From Pedobacter yonginensis (GTDB lineage Bacteria; Bacteroidota; Bacteroidia; Sphingobacteriales; Sphingobacteriaceae): a DNA stretch of 64,000 nt. The stretch is from the NCBI RefSeq assembly GCF_003173595.1, contig NZ_QGNZ01000003.1, positions 705,799-769,798 of the forward strand. The letters run 5' to 3'. Of the stretch, positions 24,334 to 34,100 are shown in pieces. Within the stretch, counting starts at the first letter, position 1; the number at the start of each line of letters is the position of its first letter. Below the pieces are notes generated by a model. The model was not told the DNA's origin. It saw only the letters and a list, made by a program, of their open reading frames with translations, and searched no databases. The translations under genes were made by a program, and so were the position numbers.

Positions 24334-27105
24334 TTAATTTCTTCTACCGCCGCCGCCAAAACCACCTCCACTTCTACCCTCACTATTTCTGCCTCTCCCT
24401 TCGCCGCCTTGAATTCTATTTTTACCACCCATCCTATTTAGGGAATAGGTGAATGAAAACATGAAATAACGTTTTAGAACGTTAAAGCTAACATCTTGAA
24501 TGGTGTTGTTGTTTGCTGTACGGCTAACACCTTGATTTTCGTTTAAAACATCATTTACCGCAGCTTTAAATGTTCCCCTGTTTTTAAAAAACTGTTTGCT
24601 GATGTAGGAGTTGATGAGCGTGAAGTGAGTATCGAAACCTTCTCCTCTTCCTGTATTTTGATTATAGTCTGCATCGATAGACCATCTGATTTCCCCAGGA
24701 AATAAATAGCTTACGCTAACATTTGGGCTGAACGTATAATAACGTGTATTCGAATTTGGTTGTACCGAATAGGTTGCTCTGTTAACGGACCCATTTACGC
24801 CTGCTGTTAAATCTAGTCTATCCAGATTTGAAACTAAGCGATAGCCATTACCGATGGACCAGCTGTTGGTTACATTTCTTAAAGAATTGGTAAAGTTAAC
24901 GTCTCTATCGTAACTGCTGGCAATGTTAATGTGAAAGTTAAGTTTATTTTCGGGCATTAATGGCAAACTTAATGCAGAACTTATTGAGCCAGAATACACT
25001 CCATTTACGTTAACAGGCAACACGGCCAATTTACCTTGATTCACTCCACTTTCTATGAGGCTACTGCTGTTGGCAATTCGGTTTGTGGTTTGTGTTAAGT
25101 TTAGGTTGATGAACAAAGAGCGGTTTTTACCCACCGTAAAAGTGTTGTAGGCAATTCTGATGTTATTGTTAAACTCAGGCTTTAAATCTGGGTTACCAAT
25201 GGGTATGCTTTGTGTGTTGGTATTATTTGGAATAGGTTGTAGCTGTTGTATAGTAGGTTGGTTGGTACTGCCACGATAATTAAATACCAAACGCTTGCTA
25301 TTGCTAAAAGTATACCGAAACATTGCAGAAGGCGTGTAATTGAATACGTTTTGTTTAAGCACGAAACCGCGAGAAATGTTGTTATTGGTTCGATCTGTAT
25401 TTTGCACCCCCATGCCAACATTCCAATTGTACTTTTGAGCGTTGGCATTAAAGCTAAAACCTAAATTATTGGTCAAAATGGTATTTTCGTAAGCATTGCT
25501 AAAGGTTTGATCGAGCAAATCGTACTGTAATGTTGCCGGGTTATAATTGTATGTAAATCTATCAGACGTGTTGTGATTATATCCATTTTGGTAATTAAAT
25601 TCCAGATTGTAAATTTTAGATAAAGGCTCGGTGTAAACCAGTCTGGTGCTTTGATTTAATGATTCGCTTGCCTGATCGTTAAACTGATTGGTTAGTCTTG
25701 CAGTAGATACACCTCCTTCAACTCGGGTTTCAGGATTTATATTGTAATTATCGGAATCATTATTATTGATATTGGTGTTTAGGTTTAAAGAGAGCGTTCT
25801 GCCTCGTCGCCTAAATTTTTTCCGTAAAAGAATGTTATTGCTGATGGATGGTGCTGTGTTGTGGTTGGTTAAAGTTTGCGTTCCGTTAATTCTGTAAAGA
25901 TTGTAATCTCTGGTATAAATGCTGTTGTTTATGCTTTCATTATCGGTATAACTCAAGTTTGGCTGGATGCGCAGGGAGGTGAGTGAATCAATTTTAGTAT
26001 CGACCATGAAATTCAAACGATGATTCAATCGATCGGCATTATTGATTTGCTGATTGTTGAAAATTGTTTTGGTATCGCCCAATAAATTCTGTGTTACGCT
26101 ATTTCTTAAAATCAGGTTATCTGATTTGTTGAAGAAATAACTCATGTTGATTTCAGTCTCATCCTTATATGTGTCAGCATAATTGAAACCGCCAGCATTG
26201 GTTTCAGTAATACCCCCTCTGCCCCCATTGTTTCCGCCGTTGCCGCCTCCTAAACCACCGCCAAAGTTTTGCTTATTTACATTATTAAACTGTGCAATTA
26301 CACTTAATTTTTGATCTTGATCGAAGTGATTCACATTTGCATTTACGTCATATCGATGATCTGATCCATAGCCAATTGTCGAATTTCCGAAATAACCATT
26401 CTTTTTATCCTTTTTTGTGGTGATATTGATGATTTTGGTTCTCGTACCATCGTCTATCCCCGTAAATTGTGCTTGATCTGAAAGCTCATCGATAATCTGA
26501 ATTTTATCAATCATATCTGCCGGAAGATTTTTCGTAGCCAACAAAGGGTCGTTTCCAAAAAATTCCTTTCCATCTACCTTAACTTTTGTAATGGTTTCGC
26601 CTTGCGCTTTAACCGTTCCGGCCTTATCCACCTCAACGCCTGGTAATTTCTTTAGCAAATCTTCCACAACAGCATTTTCAACCACTTTGAATGAACTTGC
26701 ATTAAACTCTAAGGTATCTTTTTTAACAACAATGGGCGGAATTTCGGCTTTAATATCCACCGTTTGAAGGTCAATCGCATTGCCTTCTAAAACGATATCG
26801 CCAAGATTGACATCCGTTTTATCTGCTGAGATGGTGAAATCTTTAGTCGAATTTTTTAGACCCAAAAAAGCAGCGTACAATCTATAATTACCTGGTTGAA
26901 GATTTTTGAAAGCAAATTTTCCATCAGTTGCAGTTGTGCTGACACCAATTACACTAGAATCTTTTAAGCTTTTTACTGCAATTGATGCATAATCAATAGG
27001 GGCCTTATCTTTCGTTTGGATGATTCTACCCGCAACTGTACCTGTTTTTTGAGCGTATGCAATTGATGAAATCAACAGGAGAAAGAGCGTAAAAAATTTA
27101 TTCAT
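24334..27105 (-). CDS. Outer-membrane beta-barrel protein, TonB-receptor-like with carboxypeptidase-regulatory domain
   Basis: The 923-residue protein has a signal peptide (1-18, ending AYAQ), a carboxypeptidase-regulatory-like beta-sandwich (about 20-115, TVAGRIIQTKDKAPIDYASI), and a plug-like domain (about 125-225, VVEDLLKKLPGVEVDKAG and FFGNDPLLATKNLPADM). A long C-terminal barrel resembling the OMP_b-brl_3 family follows. A glycine/asparagine-rich loop sits near residue 280, and the C-terminus is a Gly/Arg-rich tail. No TonB box is obvious. It is a paralogue of the next gene upstream. A transport or adhesion role is likely; the ligand is unknown. Confidence 0.87.
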   Translation of the reverse strand: MNKFFTLFLLLISSIAYAQKTGTVAGRIIQTKDKAPIDYASIAVKSLKDSSVIGVSTTATDGKFAFKNLQPGNYRLYAAFLGLKNSTKDFTISADKTDVNLGDIVLEGNAIDLQTVDIKAEIPPIVVKKDTLEFNASSFKVVENAVVEDLLKKLPGVEVDKAGTVKAQGETITKVKVDGKEFFGNDPLLATKNLPADMIDKIQIIDELSDQAQFTGIDDGTRTKIINITTKKDKKNGYFGNSTIGYGSDHRYDVNANVNHFDQDQKLSVIAQFNNVNKQNFGGGLGGGNGGNNGGRGGITETNAGGFNYADTYKDETEINMSYFFNKSDNLILRNSVTQNLLGDTKTIFNNQQINNADRLNHRLNFMVDTKIDSLTSLRIQPNLSYTDNESINNSIYTRDYNLYRINGTQTLTNHNTAPSISNNILLRKKFRRRGRTLSLNLNTNINNNDSDNYNINPETRVEGGVSTARLTNQFNDQASESLNQSTRLVYTEPLSKIYNLEFNYQNGYNHNTSDRFTYNYNPATLQYDLLDQTFSNAYENTILTNNLGFSFNANAQKYNWNVGMGVQNTDRTNNNISRGFVLKQNVFNYTPSAMFRYTFSNSKRLVFNYRGSTNQPTIQQLQPIPNNTNTQSIPIGNPDLKPEFNNNIRIAYNTFTVGKNRSLFINLNLTQTTNRIANSSSLIESGVNQGKLAVLPVNVNGVYSGSISSALSLPLMPENKLNFHINIASSYDRDVNFTNSLRNVTNSWSIGNGYRLVSNLDRLDLTAGVNGSVNRATYSVQPNSNTRYYTFSPNVSVSYLFPGEIRWSIDADYNQNTGRGEGFDTHFTLINSYISKQFFKNRGTFKAAVNDVLNENQGVSRTANNNTIQDVSFNVLKRYFMFSFTYSLNRMGGKNRIQGGEGRGRNSEGRSGGGFGGGGRRN

Positions 27106-27215
27106 TCGGCAGGGATGTGATTTGTGCTTTTAAGACGTTATTAAGTAGCAAAGGTTTATTTGATTAAGGTAACAATTGAAATACATAAAATGTCAACAAG
27201 ACAATTAAAATAGAC

Positions 27216-27247
27216 TTCAAAAAAAAGGCTCGTAAAACACGAGCCTT
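27216..27247 (-). terminator. Intrinsic terminator between the two barrel genes
   Basis: AAGGCTCG (27225-27232) pairs with CGAGCCTT (27240-27247) around a 7-nt loop, followed on the minus strand by eight or more T. It ends the transcript of the upstream barrel gene, so the two paralogues are probably transcribed separately. Confidence 0.9.
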
Positions 27248-27270
27248 AGTAAAAAATTAAAAACAAGATC

Positions 27271-30057
27271 TTACATTCTTATGCGTTGACCGCCACCTTG
27301 TCCAGGCATCTGCATGTCGCCACTCATGGTTCTGCCGCCAATTCGGGTTAACGAATACGTGAATGATAACATATAGTAGCGTTTTAAAACGTTGTAATTT
27401 AAATCGGTAATGGATGTACCTGTAGCGGTTCGGCTAACACCTGTGTTTTGATTTAATGCATCATTTACAGAGAATTTAAATGTACCGCGGTTATTGAAGA
27501 ATTGACGACTAACATAAGGGTTTAGAATGGTGTATTCTTGATTGTATAAATCACCTCCACCAAAGTTTCTAAAATAATCAATGTCCATTGCCAATCTAAT
27601 TTTTCCTGGAAGCACATAACTTACATCAAAACTTGGGTTAACGGTATAAAATTGAGTATTTGATGTGGGTTGTGCCGAGAAAGTTGAGTGTGTGTAACTT
27701 CCGGTTATTCCGCCTGTTAAATCAAATTTATCTACGTTGGTTACCAGCTTGTAACCGTTGGAAATGGTATAGCTATTGGTCACGTTTTTTAATCCGGTAA
27801 TCAAATTGACGTTTCGGTTGTAATTTCCACCACCAGAAATATTTAGGGTTAATTTGCGTTCAGCAACCAATGGAAGTGATAAATTGGCATTTGCATCTGC
27901 TGCAAAAACTCCATCAACATTTACATAACTGCTGGATTGCCTTCCAAAATTTGTACTGGCTGGGTCCGTAATCAAAGCTACGCTATTGGCAATACTATTT
28001 ATGGTTTGTGTTAAGTTGGCGCGTACAAAGAAGAAACGACCGCTTGCAATGTTAAAGTTGTTAAAATTAATTCTTAATGAGTTGGTAAAAGATGGTCTCA
28101 AGTTCGGATTACCAATAAAAACGGCTTGACTGTTTGTGTTATCCGGAACAGGCTGAATTTGTTCTATAGATGGTTGATTAGTTGATCCACGATAGTTGAT
28201 GAACAATCTTTTGCTGTTGCTGAAGTTATATCTAAACTGTGCCGATGGCGTAATATTGATGAAGTTTTGAGAAAACTTTACCCCCGTACTTAAATTTGTA
28301 TTTACCCTGTTGGTTTGCTGTGCGGCTACTCCAATATTCCAGTTGTATTTCTTTTCTGTTTTGGTGAAGCTAATTCCAGCTGCATTGGTTAGGGTGCGGT
28401 TGTTGTAAATATTTGAGTAGGTGTTATCTACCAAATCATAACTCAAAGTAGCTGGGTTATAGTTAAACACATCGCGTTGAGAATCGTTGTTAGAATATCC
28501 ATTTTGGTAGTTAAACTCTACGCTTAAGGTTTTATTTAATGGCTCGGTGTAAACAACCCTAGTAGTATTGTTTACCGCCTGGCTATTGGTATTGTTTAAT
28601 TGATCGGTAATTTTCTTAGTAGTGACGCCATTAATGGTATTGTTATCCTCAATATAATTAAAGTTAGAACCATCATTATCGTTAATGTTCGTGCTTACGT
28701 TTAGCGATAAAGTTCTGCCACGGCGTTTAAAGGTTTTTCTAACCAGTAAGTTATTGCTTATCGTTGGGGTAGAAGAGTTAGTATTATTCCTTTGGGTACC
28801 GTTTGTTAGGGAGCTTACATAATCACGGTTGTACTGAGTGATGCTGTTTCCATCGTTTTCGGTATAGGTTACATTCGGTTGAATTTTAATAGATAGTGAT
28901 GGGTCTATCTTCGTATCGACTATGAAATTGAAACGATGGTTGTTTTTATTGGTGGTGCTGTTTAAAACTTGGTTAATGTTTGTGGTATTATTTCCTAAAA
29001 GATTCTGAATAGTAGAGGTTTGACTGTTTATTACAGCTGCATTATTAAAGAAATAACTGGCTTGAAATTGAGTTCCATCTTTATACACATCGGCAAAGTT
29101 TAAACCTGCCGCGTTTGTTGTGGTAATTCCGCCACCTGAGCTCGTTCCGCCGCCAAAACCACCGCGACCACCGCCGCCGCCAAAACCATTACCCAAACCG
29201 CCGCCACCGCCGAAGTTTTGTTTGTTTACATTATTAAACTGCCCAACAAAACTCAGTTGCTGATCTTCATCAAATTTATTAACATTCAAATTTGCATCGT
29301 AACGATCATTGGAGCCATAACCCACCGTACTGTTTCCAAAATAGCCATGTTTCATGCCGCTTTTGGTTGTAATGTTTAAGATTTTATTTCTCGTTCCATC
29401 ATCAATACCGGTAAATTGCGCCTGTTCAGAAAGTTCATCAATCACCTGAATTTTATCGACCATATCAGCAGGTAAATTTTTCGTTGCCAATAATGGATCG
29501 TTCCCGAAGAATTCTTTACCATCCACCTTAACTTTCGTTATGGTTTCACCTTGGGCTTTAATACTTCCGTCTTTGGCTACCTCTACTCCTGGTACTTTTT
29601 TCAATAAATCTTCAACTACGGCATTCTCTCTTACTTTGATAGACTTTGCATCAAACTCAATGGTATCTTTCTTAACCACGATTGGAATGGCTGCCGTAAC
29701 GTTTACGGTATTCAAATCTACGCCATCATCGCCCATTGCAATATCTCCGGTATTTACAGCAGCCTTTGCCACATCAATATCTTTGGTTGCTGTTTTTAAA
29801 CCCAAAAAAGCTGCATAAACTCTGTATTTTCCTGCGGGAATATTCTTGAAAGAAAATGTACCATCTGGATTTGATTGACCTGATGCAACAACGCTGCTAT
29901 CTTTTAAACTTTTGATTGCTATTGTAGCAAAATCTACTGGCTTTTTATCCTTAGCATTAATCACTTTTCCACTTACTGAACCTGTGTTTTGGGCTTGTGC
30001 AATATACCCACAAAATATAAGAACAATTAGTATTGCCCTTTGAACGTTCCTTTTCAT
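27271..30057 (-). CDS. Outer-membrane beta-barrel protein, paralogue of 24334-27105
   Basis: The 928-residue protein repeats the architecture of its downstream neighbour: signal peptide (ending AQAQ), regulatory beta-sandwich (SVSGKVINAKDKKPVDFATI), plug-like domain (VVEDLLKKVPGVEVAKDG, FFGNDPLLATKNLPADM) and OMP_b-brl_3-like barrel. The glycine-rich loop near residue 285 is longer here (NFGGGGGLGNGFGGGGG). The C-terminus is shorter and ends in an aromatic strand followed by a Met/Gly/Gln-rich tail. Identity to the neighbour is high in the plug and lower in the barrel loops, as expected for duplicated receptors with diverging ligands. Confidence 0.87.
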   Translation of the reverse strand: MKRNVQRAILIVLIFCGYIAQAQNTGSVSGKVINAKDKKPVDFATIAIKSLKDSSVVASGQSNPDGTFSFKNIPAGKYRVYAAFLGLKTATKDIDVAKAAVNTGDIAMGDDGVDLNTVNVTAAIPIVVKKDTIEFDAKSIKVRENAVVEDLLKKVPGVEVAKDGSIKAQGETITKVKVDGKEFFGNDPLLATKNLPADMVDKIQVIDELSEQAQFTGIDDGTRNKILNITTKSGMKHGYFGNSTVGYGSNDRYDANLNVNKFDEDQQLSFVGQFNNVNKQNFGGGGGLGNGFGGGGGRGGFGGGTSSGGGITTTNAAGLNFADVYKDGTQFQASYFFNNAAVINSQTSTIQNLLGNNTTNINQVLNSTTNKNNHRFNFIVDTKIDPSLSIKIQPNVTYTENDGNSITQYNRDYVSSLTNGTQRNNTNSSTPTISNNLLVRKTFKRRGRTLSLNVSTNINDNDGSNFNYIEDNNTINGVTTKKITDQLNNTNSQAVNNTTRVVYTEPLNKTLSVEFNYQNGYSNNDSQRDVFNYNPATLSYDLVDNTYSNIYNNRTLTNAAGISFTKTEKKYNWNIGVAAQQTNRVNTNLSTGVKFSQNFINITPSAQFRYNFSNSKRLFINYRGSTNQPSIEQIQPVPDNTNSQAVFIGNPNLRPSFTNSLRINFNNFNIASGRFFFVRANLTQTINSIANSVALITDPASTNFGRQSSSYVNVDGVFAADANANLSLPLVAERKLTLNISGGGNYNRNVNLITGLKNVTNSYTISNGYKLVTNVDKFDLTGGITGSYTHSTFSAQPTSNTQFYTVNPSFDVSYVLPGKIRLAMDIDYFRNFGGGDLYNQEYTILNPYVSRQFFNNRGTFKFSVNDALNQNTGVSRTATGTSITDLNYNVLKRYYMLSFTYSLTRIGGRTMSGDMQMPGQGGGQRIRM

Positions 30058-30081
30058 TAAAAAAATTTAGATTGATAATTA

Positions 30082-30116
30082 CAAAACTAAGCTATCAGAC
30101 TACGAGAAAGTTCAAA
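30082..30116 (-). promoter_or_regulatory. Promoter of the upstream barrel gene
   Basis: On the minus strand TTTG (30113-30116) and TAGTTTTG (30082-30089) are 23 nt apart. The -7 element is good and the spacing slightly long. Transcription would start about 18 nt before the ATG. Confidence 0.5.
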
Positions 30117-30316
30117 GGTTTGTTAAGATGTGTTAAAAGCTTGGTAACATTTTAGGTACAGCCAATAACACGTGGATAAAAAGCAATAAAAAGGGCAGAT
30201 TTAAATGTTATTTGTGCGGGCTTGGATAGGTTTTGTAATAAACCTTTGGGCAATTGCAGTTTTTTTTGAAGATACTGCAACCAGTGAAGCTTAAAGCGAC
30301 TATTATACAAATTAAA

Positions 30317-30715
30317 CTAGCTCTTTTTTTCATTATAATTCATTTTATGCAACAAAACATAGCTGAAAACGGCCATACAGGCACCCAACATATCGCAACC
30401 AAAATCCCACCACTCTGCAGAACGATAGGTGAATACTTTCCATTGTAACAATTCTATGCCTCCGCCGATTGCCACATTGATTAAGAGTATTTTAAATATG
30501 GTTAGTGTTCTAAATCCAAAGCTGTGTTGGTAGTTTATCTTGCCGTAGAACAGTAAAACAGAGAGTACAAAAAAGAAACCCATATGGGTCATTTTATCGA
30601 AACCTTCGAAGAAGAATCCTCCGCCTTGGGCTTCGGGCATTCTCATGTTGCAAAGCACTAAAATTATTGCAGTCCAAAAAATGGCCCATTTTTGATGTTT
30701 TAATGCTTTGAACAC
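30317..30715 (-). CDS. VanZ family membrane protein
   Basis: The 132-residue protein has about four membrane helices. It carries the VanZ-like signature: FDKMTHMGFFFVLSVLL in helix 2, GGGIELLQ in helix 3, and EWWDFGCDMLGACMA at the start of helix 4. VanZ proteins are inner-membrane proteins linked to teicoplanin resistance in Gram-positives; their role in Bacteroidota is unknown. It is 12 nt downstream of gcvH and ends the maeB-ruvA-sprA-gcvH-vanZ series. Confidence 0.85.
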   Translation of the reverse strand: MFKALKHQKWAIFWTAIILVLCNMRMPEAQGGGFFFEGFDKMTHMGFFFVLSVLLFYGKINYQHSFGFRTLTIFKILLINVAIGGGIELLQWKVFTYRSAEWWDFGCDMLGACMAVFSYVLLHKMNYNEKKS

Positions 30716-30727
30716 GAATATTATAGA

Positions 30728-31108
30728 TTAAGCGCCAACTAGGGCTTGATATGCATCAGCAGAAAGTAAAGCATCTACCGCAGCAGCATCTGATAATGAA
30801 ATTTTAACCATCCAACCTTTACCATAAGGATCAGAGTTTACCAACTCTGGGTTATCGTTTAACTCGGCATTAACCTCTAAAACAGTTCCAGCTACAGGCA
30901 TGAACAAATCAGAAACTGTTTTAACCGCTTCTACTGTACCAAATACTTCTTCTGAAGCAACCTCAGAGCCAACGCTGTTGATGTCAACATAAACGATATC
31001 GCCCAATTCGCGTTGTGCAAAATCTGTAATCCCAATATAAGCCTCGTTACCTTCAACCTTAACCCATTCGTGGTCTTTGGTATATTTTAATTCTGATGGA
31101 AAATTCAT
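30728..31108 (-). CDS. gcvH: Glycine cleavage system H protein
   Basis: From the ATG at 31108 the protein has 126 residues, the usual GcvH length. A TTG at 31132 would add eight residues that the family lacks. The lipoyl-attachment lysine lies in [12 protein letters not shown], and the fold is marked by [13 protein letters not shown] and [13 protein letters not shown] strands ([18 protein letters not shown]). The H protein shuttles the aminomethyl group between the P, T and L proteins of glycine cleavage. The other gcv genes are not here; in many Bacteroidota gcvH sits next to sprA instead of with them. Confidence 0.96.
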   Translation of the reverse strand: MNFPSELKYTKDHEWVKVEGNEAYIGITDFAQRELGDIVYVDINSVGSEVASEEVFGTVEAVKTVSDLFMPVAGTVLEVNAELNDNPELVNSDPYGKGWMVKISLSDAAAVDALLSADAYQALVGA

Positions 31109-31193
31109 GTGTTTTAAAATTAGTTTTTCCAAAGTTAATTATAATGTTCTAATGTTAAAACGTTATTCCATCATTCTACAACTTAAATCATAC

Positions 31194-34100
31194 CTAATTT
31201 AGTGTAAACCTTAAGCTAAACCCGAAATTGCTAAACGAGGTGTTAAACGTTTGCGAAGTGTAGGGTTTGGTAATGTTCGAATCGTAAAACAACTTGATGT
31301 TAAATTTCTGGTTCAACACGTAATCAACGCTTGGCCTCAGCGTAATGTTCTTGGCACCCGATGAAACCTCTGCATCTTTAACATCAGCGCGATAAATCAC
31401 AGTTTTATTATCCCGAATGGCAACATCGAGTTTAAAATCCATGTTGTTATCCATTTTTAAGCCTTTAAACCAACCAAATGGAAAACGGAATTTCGTTGTT
31501 CGGTAACCCAAGCCTAATACCATGTTGTTTTCTGATAACTGTGCCAGCTGGCTATTGGCCAAACTCAAGCCCAACAACCTCGATTTGTTTAATTCAAAGG
31601 ATGCCGTTAAGTTGTTTTTGAAACGGGTATCTATCCCCACCAAAGGCGAGAAGTACTCGGAAATGGTTACCTGTGCAAATTGGAATTGTGGCAAGAAGTT
31701 GTTGCTTACATCTCTATTGCTCGAAAAGCCATTGGTCTCGGTATATCGCAATAAAGAGTTGTAACCGTTAACATTATATGCAGAGCGGTAGCCATGTCGG
31801 ATATCCACAGACGAAAGTTTATCGGCGATGAAAGGAATTCTAGTTAAACCACTATAGGTTAAACTCCAGTTAGGTAATGGAATTTTTGGAAAGGCATTCA
31901 GCTTTATTTTGCTTGCATCTTTGCCTTTGTAGGCCGCTAAAAACGCAGAAATAATTACATCTTGACTTTCTTTTCCATAACCATCTGCATAACCACCAGT
32001 TGCGCCAGTTGAATTTGGATTTTGTTGCCCTAACCTTCTAGAAATAATGGCCCTGTTATCTTGAAATTGTTGAAACAAGGCTGAGGTTAAAGTTGAATTA
32101 TTTTCTTTAAAAGCCGTTCCTAAAGCAATGAATGAAACGCTATAATCTCCTGTTGTGATGGCGCTCAGATTTTCGAAAGACGATGCACTTGCTACATACC
32201 TAAAATTGGTTGAGAAGTTTCTGGTTTGAGCTTTATTTGCACGTAGCGTAATTCGTAAATCTTTAAAAGGCTCAACTTGTCCGGTTAAACTTAAATCCTC
32301 CCTTAATGTGTTTACATAAAGTTGGTTTTGTAAGGTATCAGTCGTTAACCAACCGTTCCCAAAAGCCATATCGCGGATGTCTCTCTGACTTCCGAAAACA
32401 AAACCAAGACCAGGTGCACCTGTTACGTTTTCAATACCGAAATAATTGGTCTTAGGTAAATAGCCCGGCAGGAAAATCCCTTTGGTTTGGGTATAGGCTG
32501 CATTGATATTTTTTACACTCGTTAATAAATTGATGAAGAAGTTCTTCGTTTTATTTCCATCTTCGGCATTACCCGCATTTCTTACAAAGCCAAATTTATT
32601 GTACAGGGTTGTTAAGTTTAAGGTGGGGTTCAGTTGAATGGTTCGGCTGTTTTGAACCGTGTTGCCTAAATTGATATTTGGATCTAAAAGTGTAGATAGC
32701 GGCTCTGTTTGCCAATTAAAAACAGTTCCGTAACGGGTTTTAATGCTAACCCAATTCAACCCTGGAATTTTATCAATAGGCAAATTGTAGGTAACATTCA
32801 AATTGTGGTTATAATCTGTTGTTCTTCCCAAACGTTTAAGGTTCTGCCAAACGGTATCGCGTTTTAAGCCTTCAATCCTACCATCTGGTTCATCAATAAT
32901 AGAGTAATTTGTAGCATTAAAATCGAGTTGAAGGGAACGGGTTAAATTCCACGCAATGCCATAAACCCTGCTCATCCTAAAGTTTTTATTAAAGGTTGTT
33001 CCAAAGCCATTTTGGTAAATTGGAATCGAATTAAGGGGATCGTTATTTCTCAATGTATTTTCCGAGTACAAACGATCTACATCTATTCTAAAATTAATGG
33101 CGCTTGGAAAAATACTAAAATTGAAATCCTTCAACAAAGCGAGCGTATTCGATTTTATGATTTTCTCAAATGGAGCATACTGTTTAGCTTCTTTCGAATA
33201 ACTATATTGTAAAGAAGCCCGATAGGTATTTTGCAAGCTACTTTGATTAATGAAATCTCTATGGTTATATTGGGTATAGGCATAGCTTACCGCAAAGTTT
33301 TCTACATCCCAAAGATGAACGGGCTTCGAATTATTGGTTCTTTCTTTACGCACGTTGGTAAAGTTAATCCCTCTGCGTACGGTGTAATCTTGAGCGAAGT
33401 TCAAAATTGAATCTTTTTGTGCCTTTGTAGATTGATCTAAAGTATTTTTTAATTCAATATCAGGTGTACGCGGATTATACTGAGGAGTAGAAACTTGCTT
33501 TGAATAACTTACAAACATCGGAATCTTTACGCCAGATTTTTGAGGTAGAAATTTACCCAATTCTACTGCCGAAGAAACATCTAACAGAACATTATCGGCC
33601 CTATTTCTTTCACTCACTCTCGAATCGATAGATCCAAAACCGATGGTTGATTTACTTCCAGAAATGTTTACATCAGCAAAATCAGCCAATTTCAAATTCA
33701 ATCTTGCGGTTGCTGCCCATCCTCCTCGTTCGTCAAACTCAGTTAACCTCAATTCGTTAAACCAAACCAACACGCTTTTATCTAAACCGTCATCACCTTC
33801 CGGATTTGCGGGGTTACGTAAAGGATTTTTCACCCCAACCATGTAAACCCTAACTTTACTCATATCGGGCTGTCCCTTTACCACAATAGTTCTGGTACCA
33901 TCAAAATAGGTGTAAGGAACATTAATTGGCCAAGGCTGTCCGTTGGCTTGCTTTGCCGAATTACGGGCTACTTTTGCATTTTGAAAGAGTGTTAAATCAA
34001 CATCCATTCGGTTGGCTTCTGGCCAAATTGCATCTGGATCGCTTGTTCCTGGCGGAGTAATTTTTAAGGGCTGTACGTATTCGTAATAATTATCCTGATT

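Noticed and set aside
26210..29215. GC-rich triplet runs as possible CRISPR or simple repeat arrays
   Set aside because: They encode the glycine-rich loops of the two barrel proteins in frame; spacing is irregular and there are no spacers.
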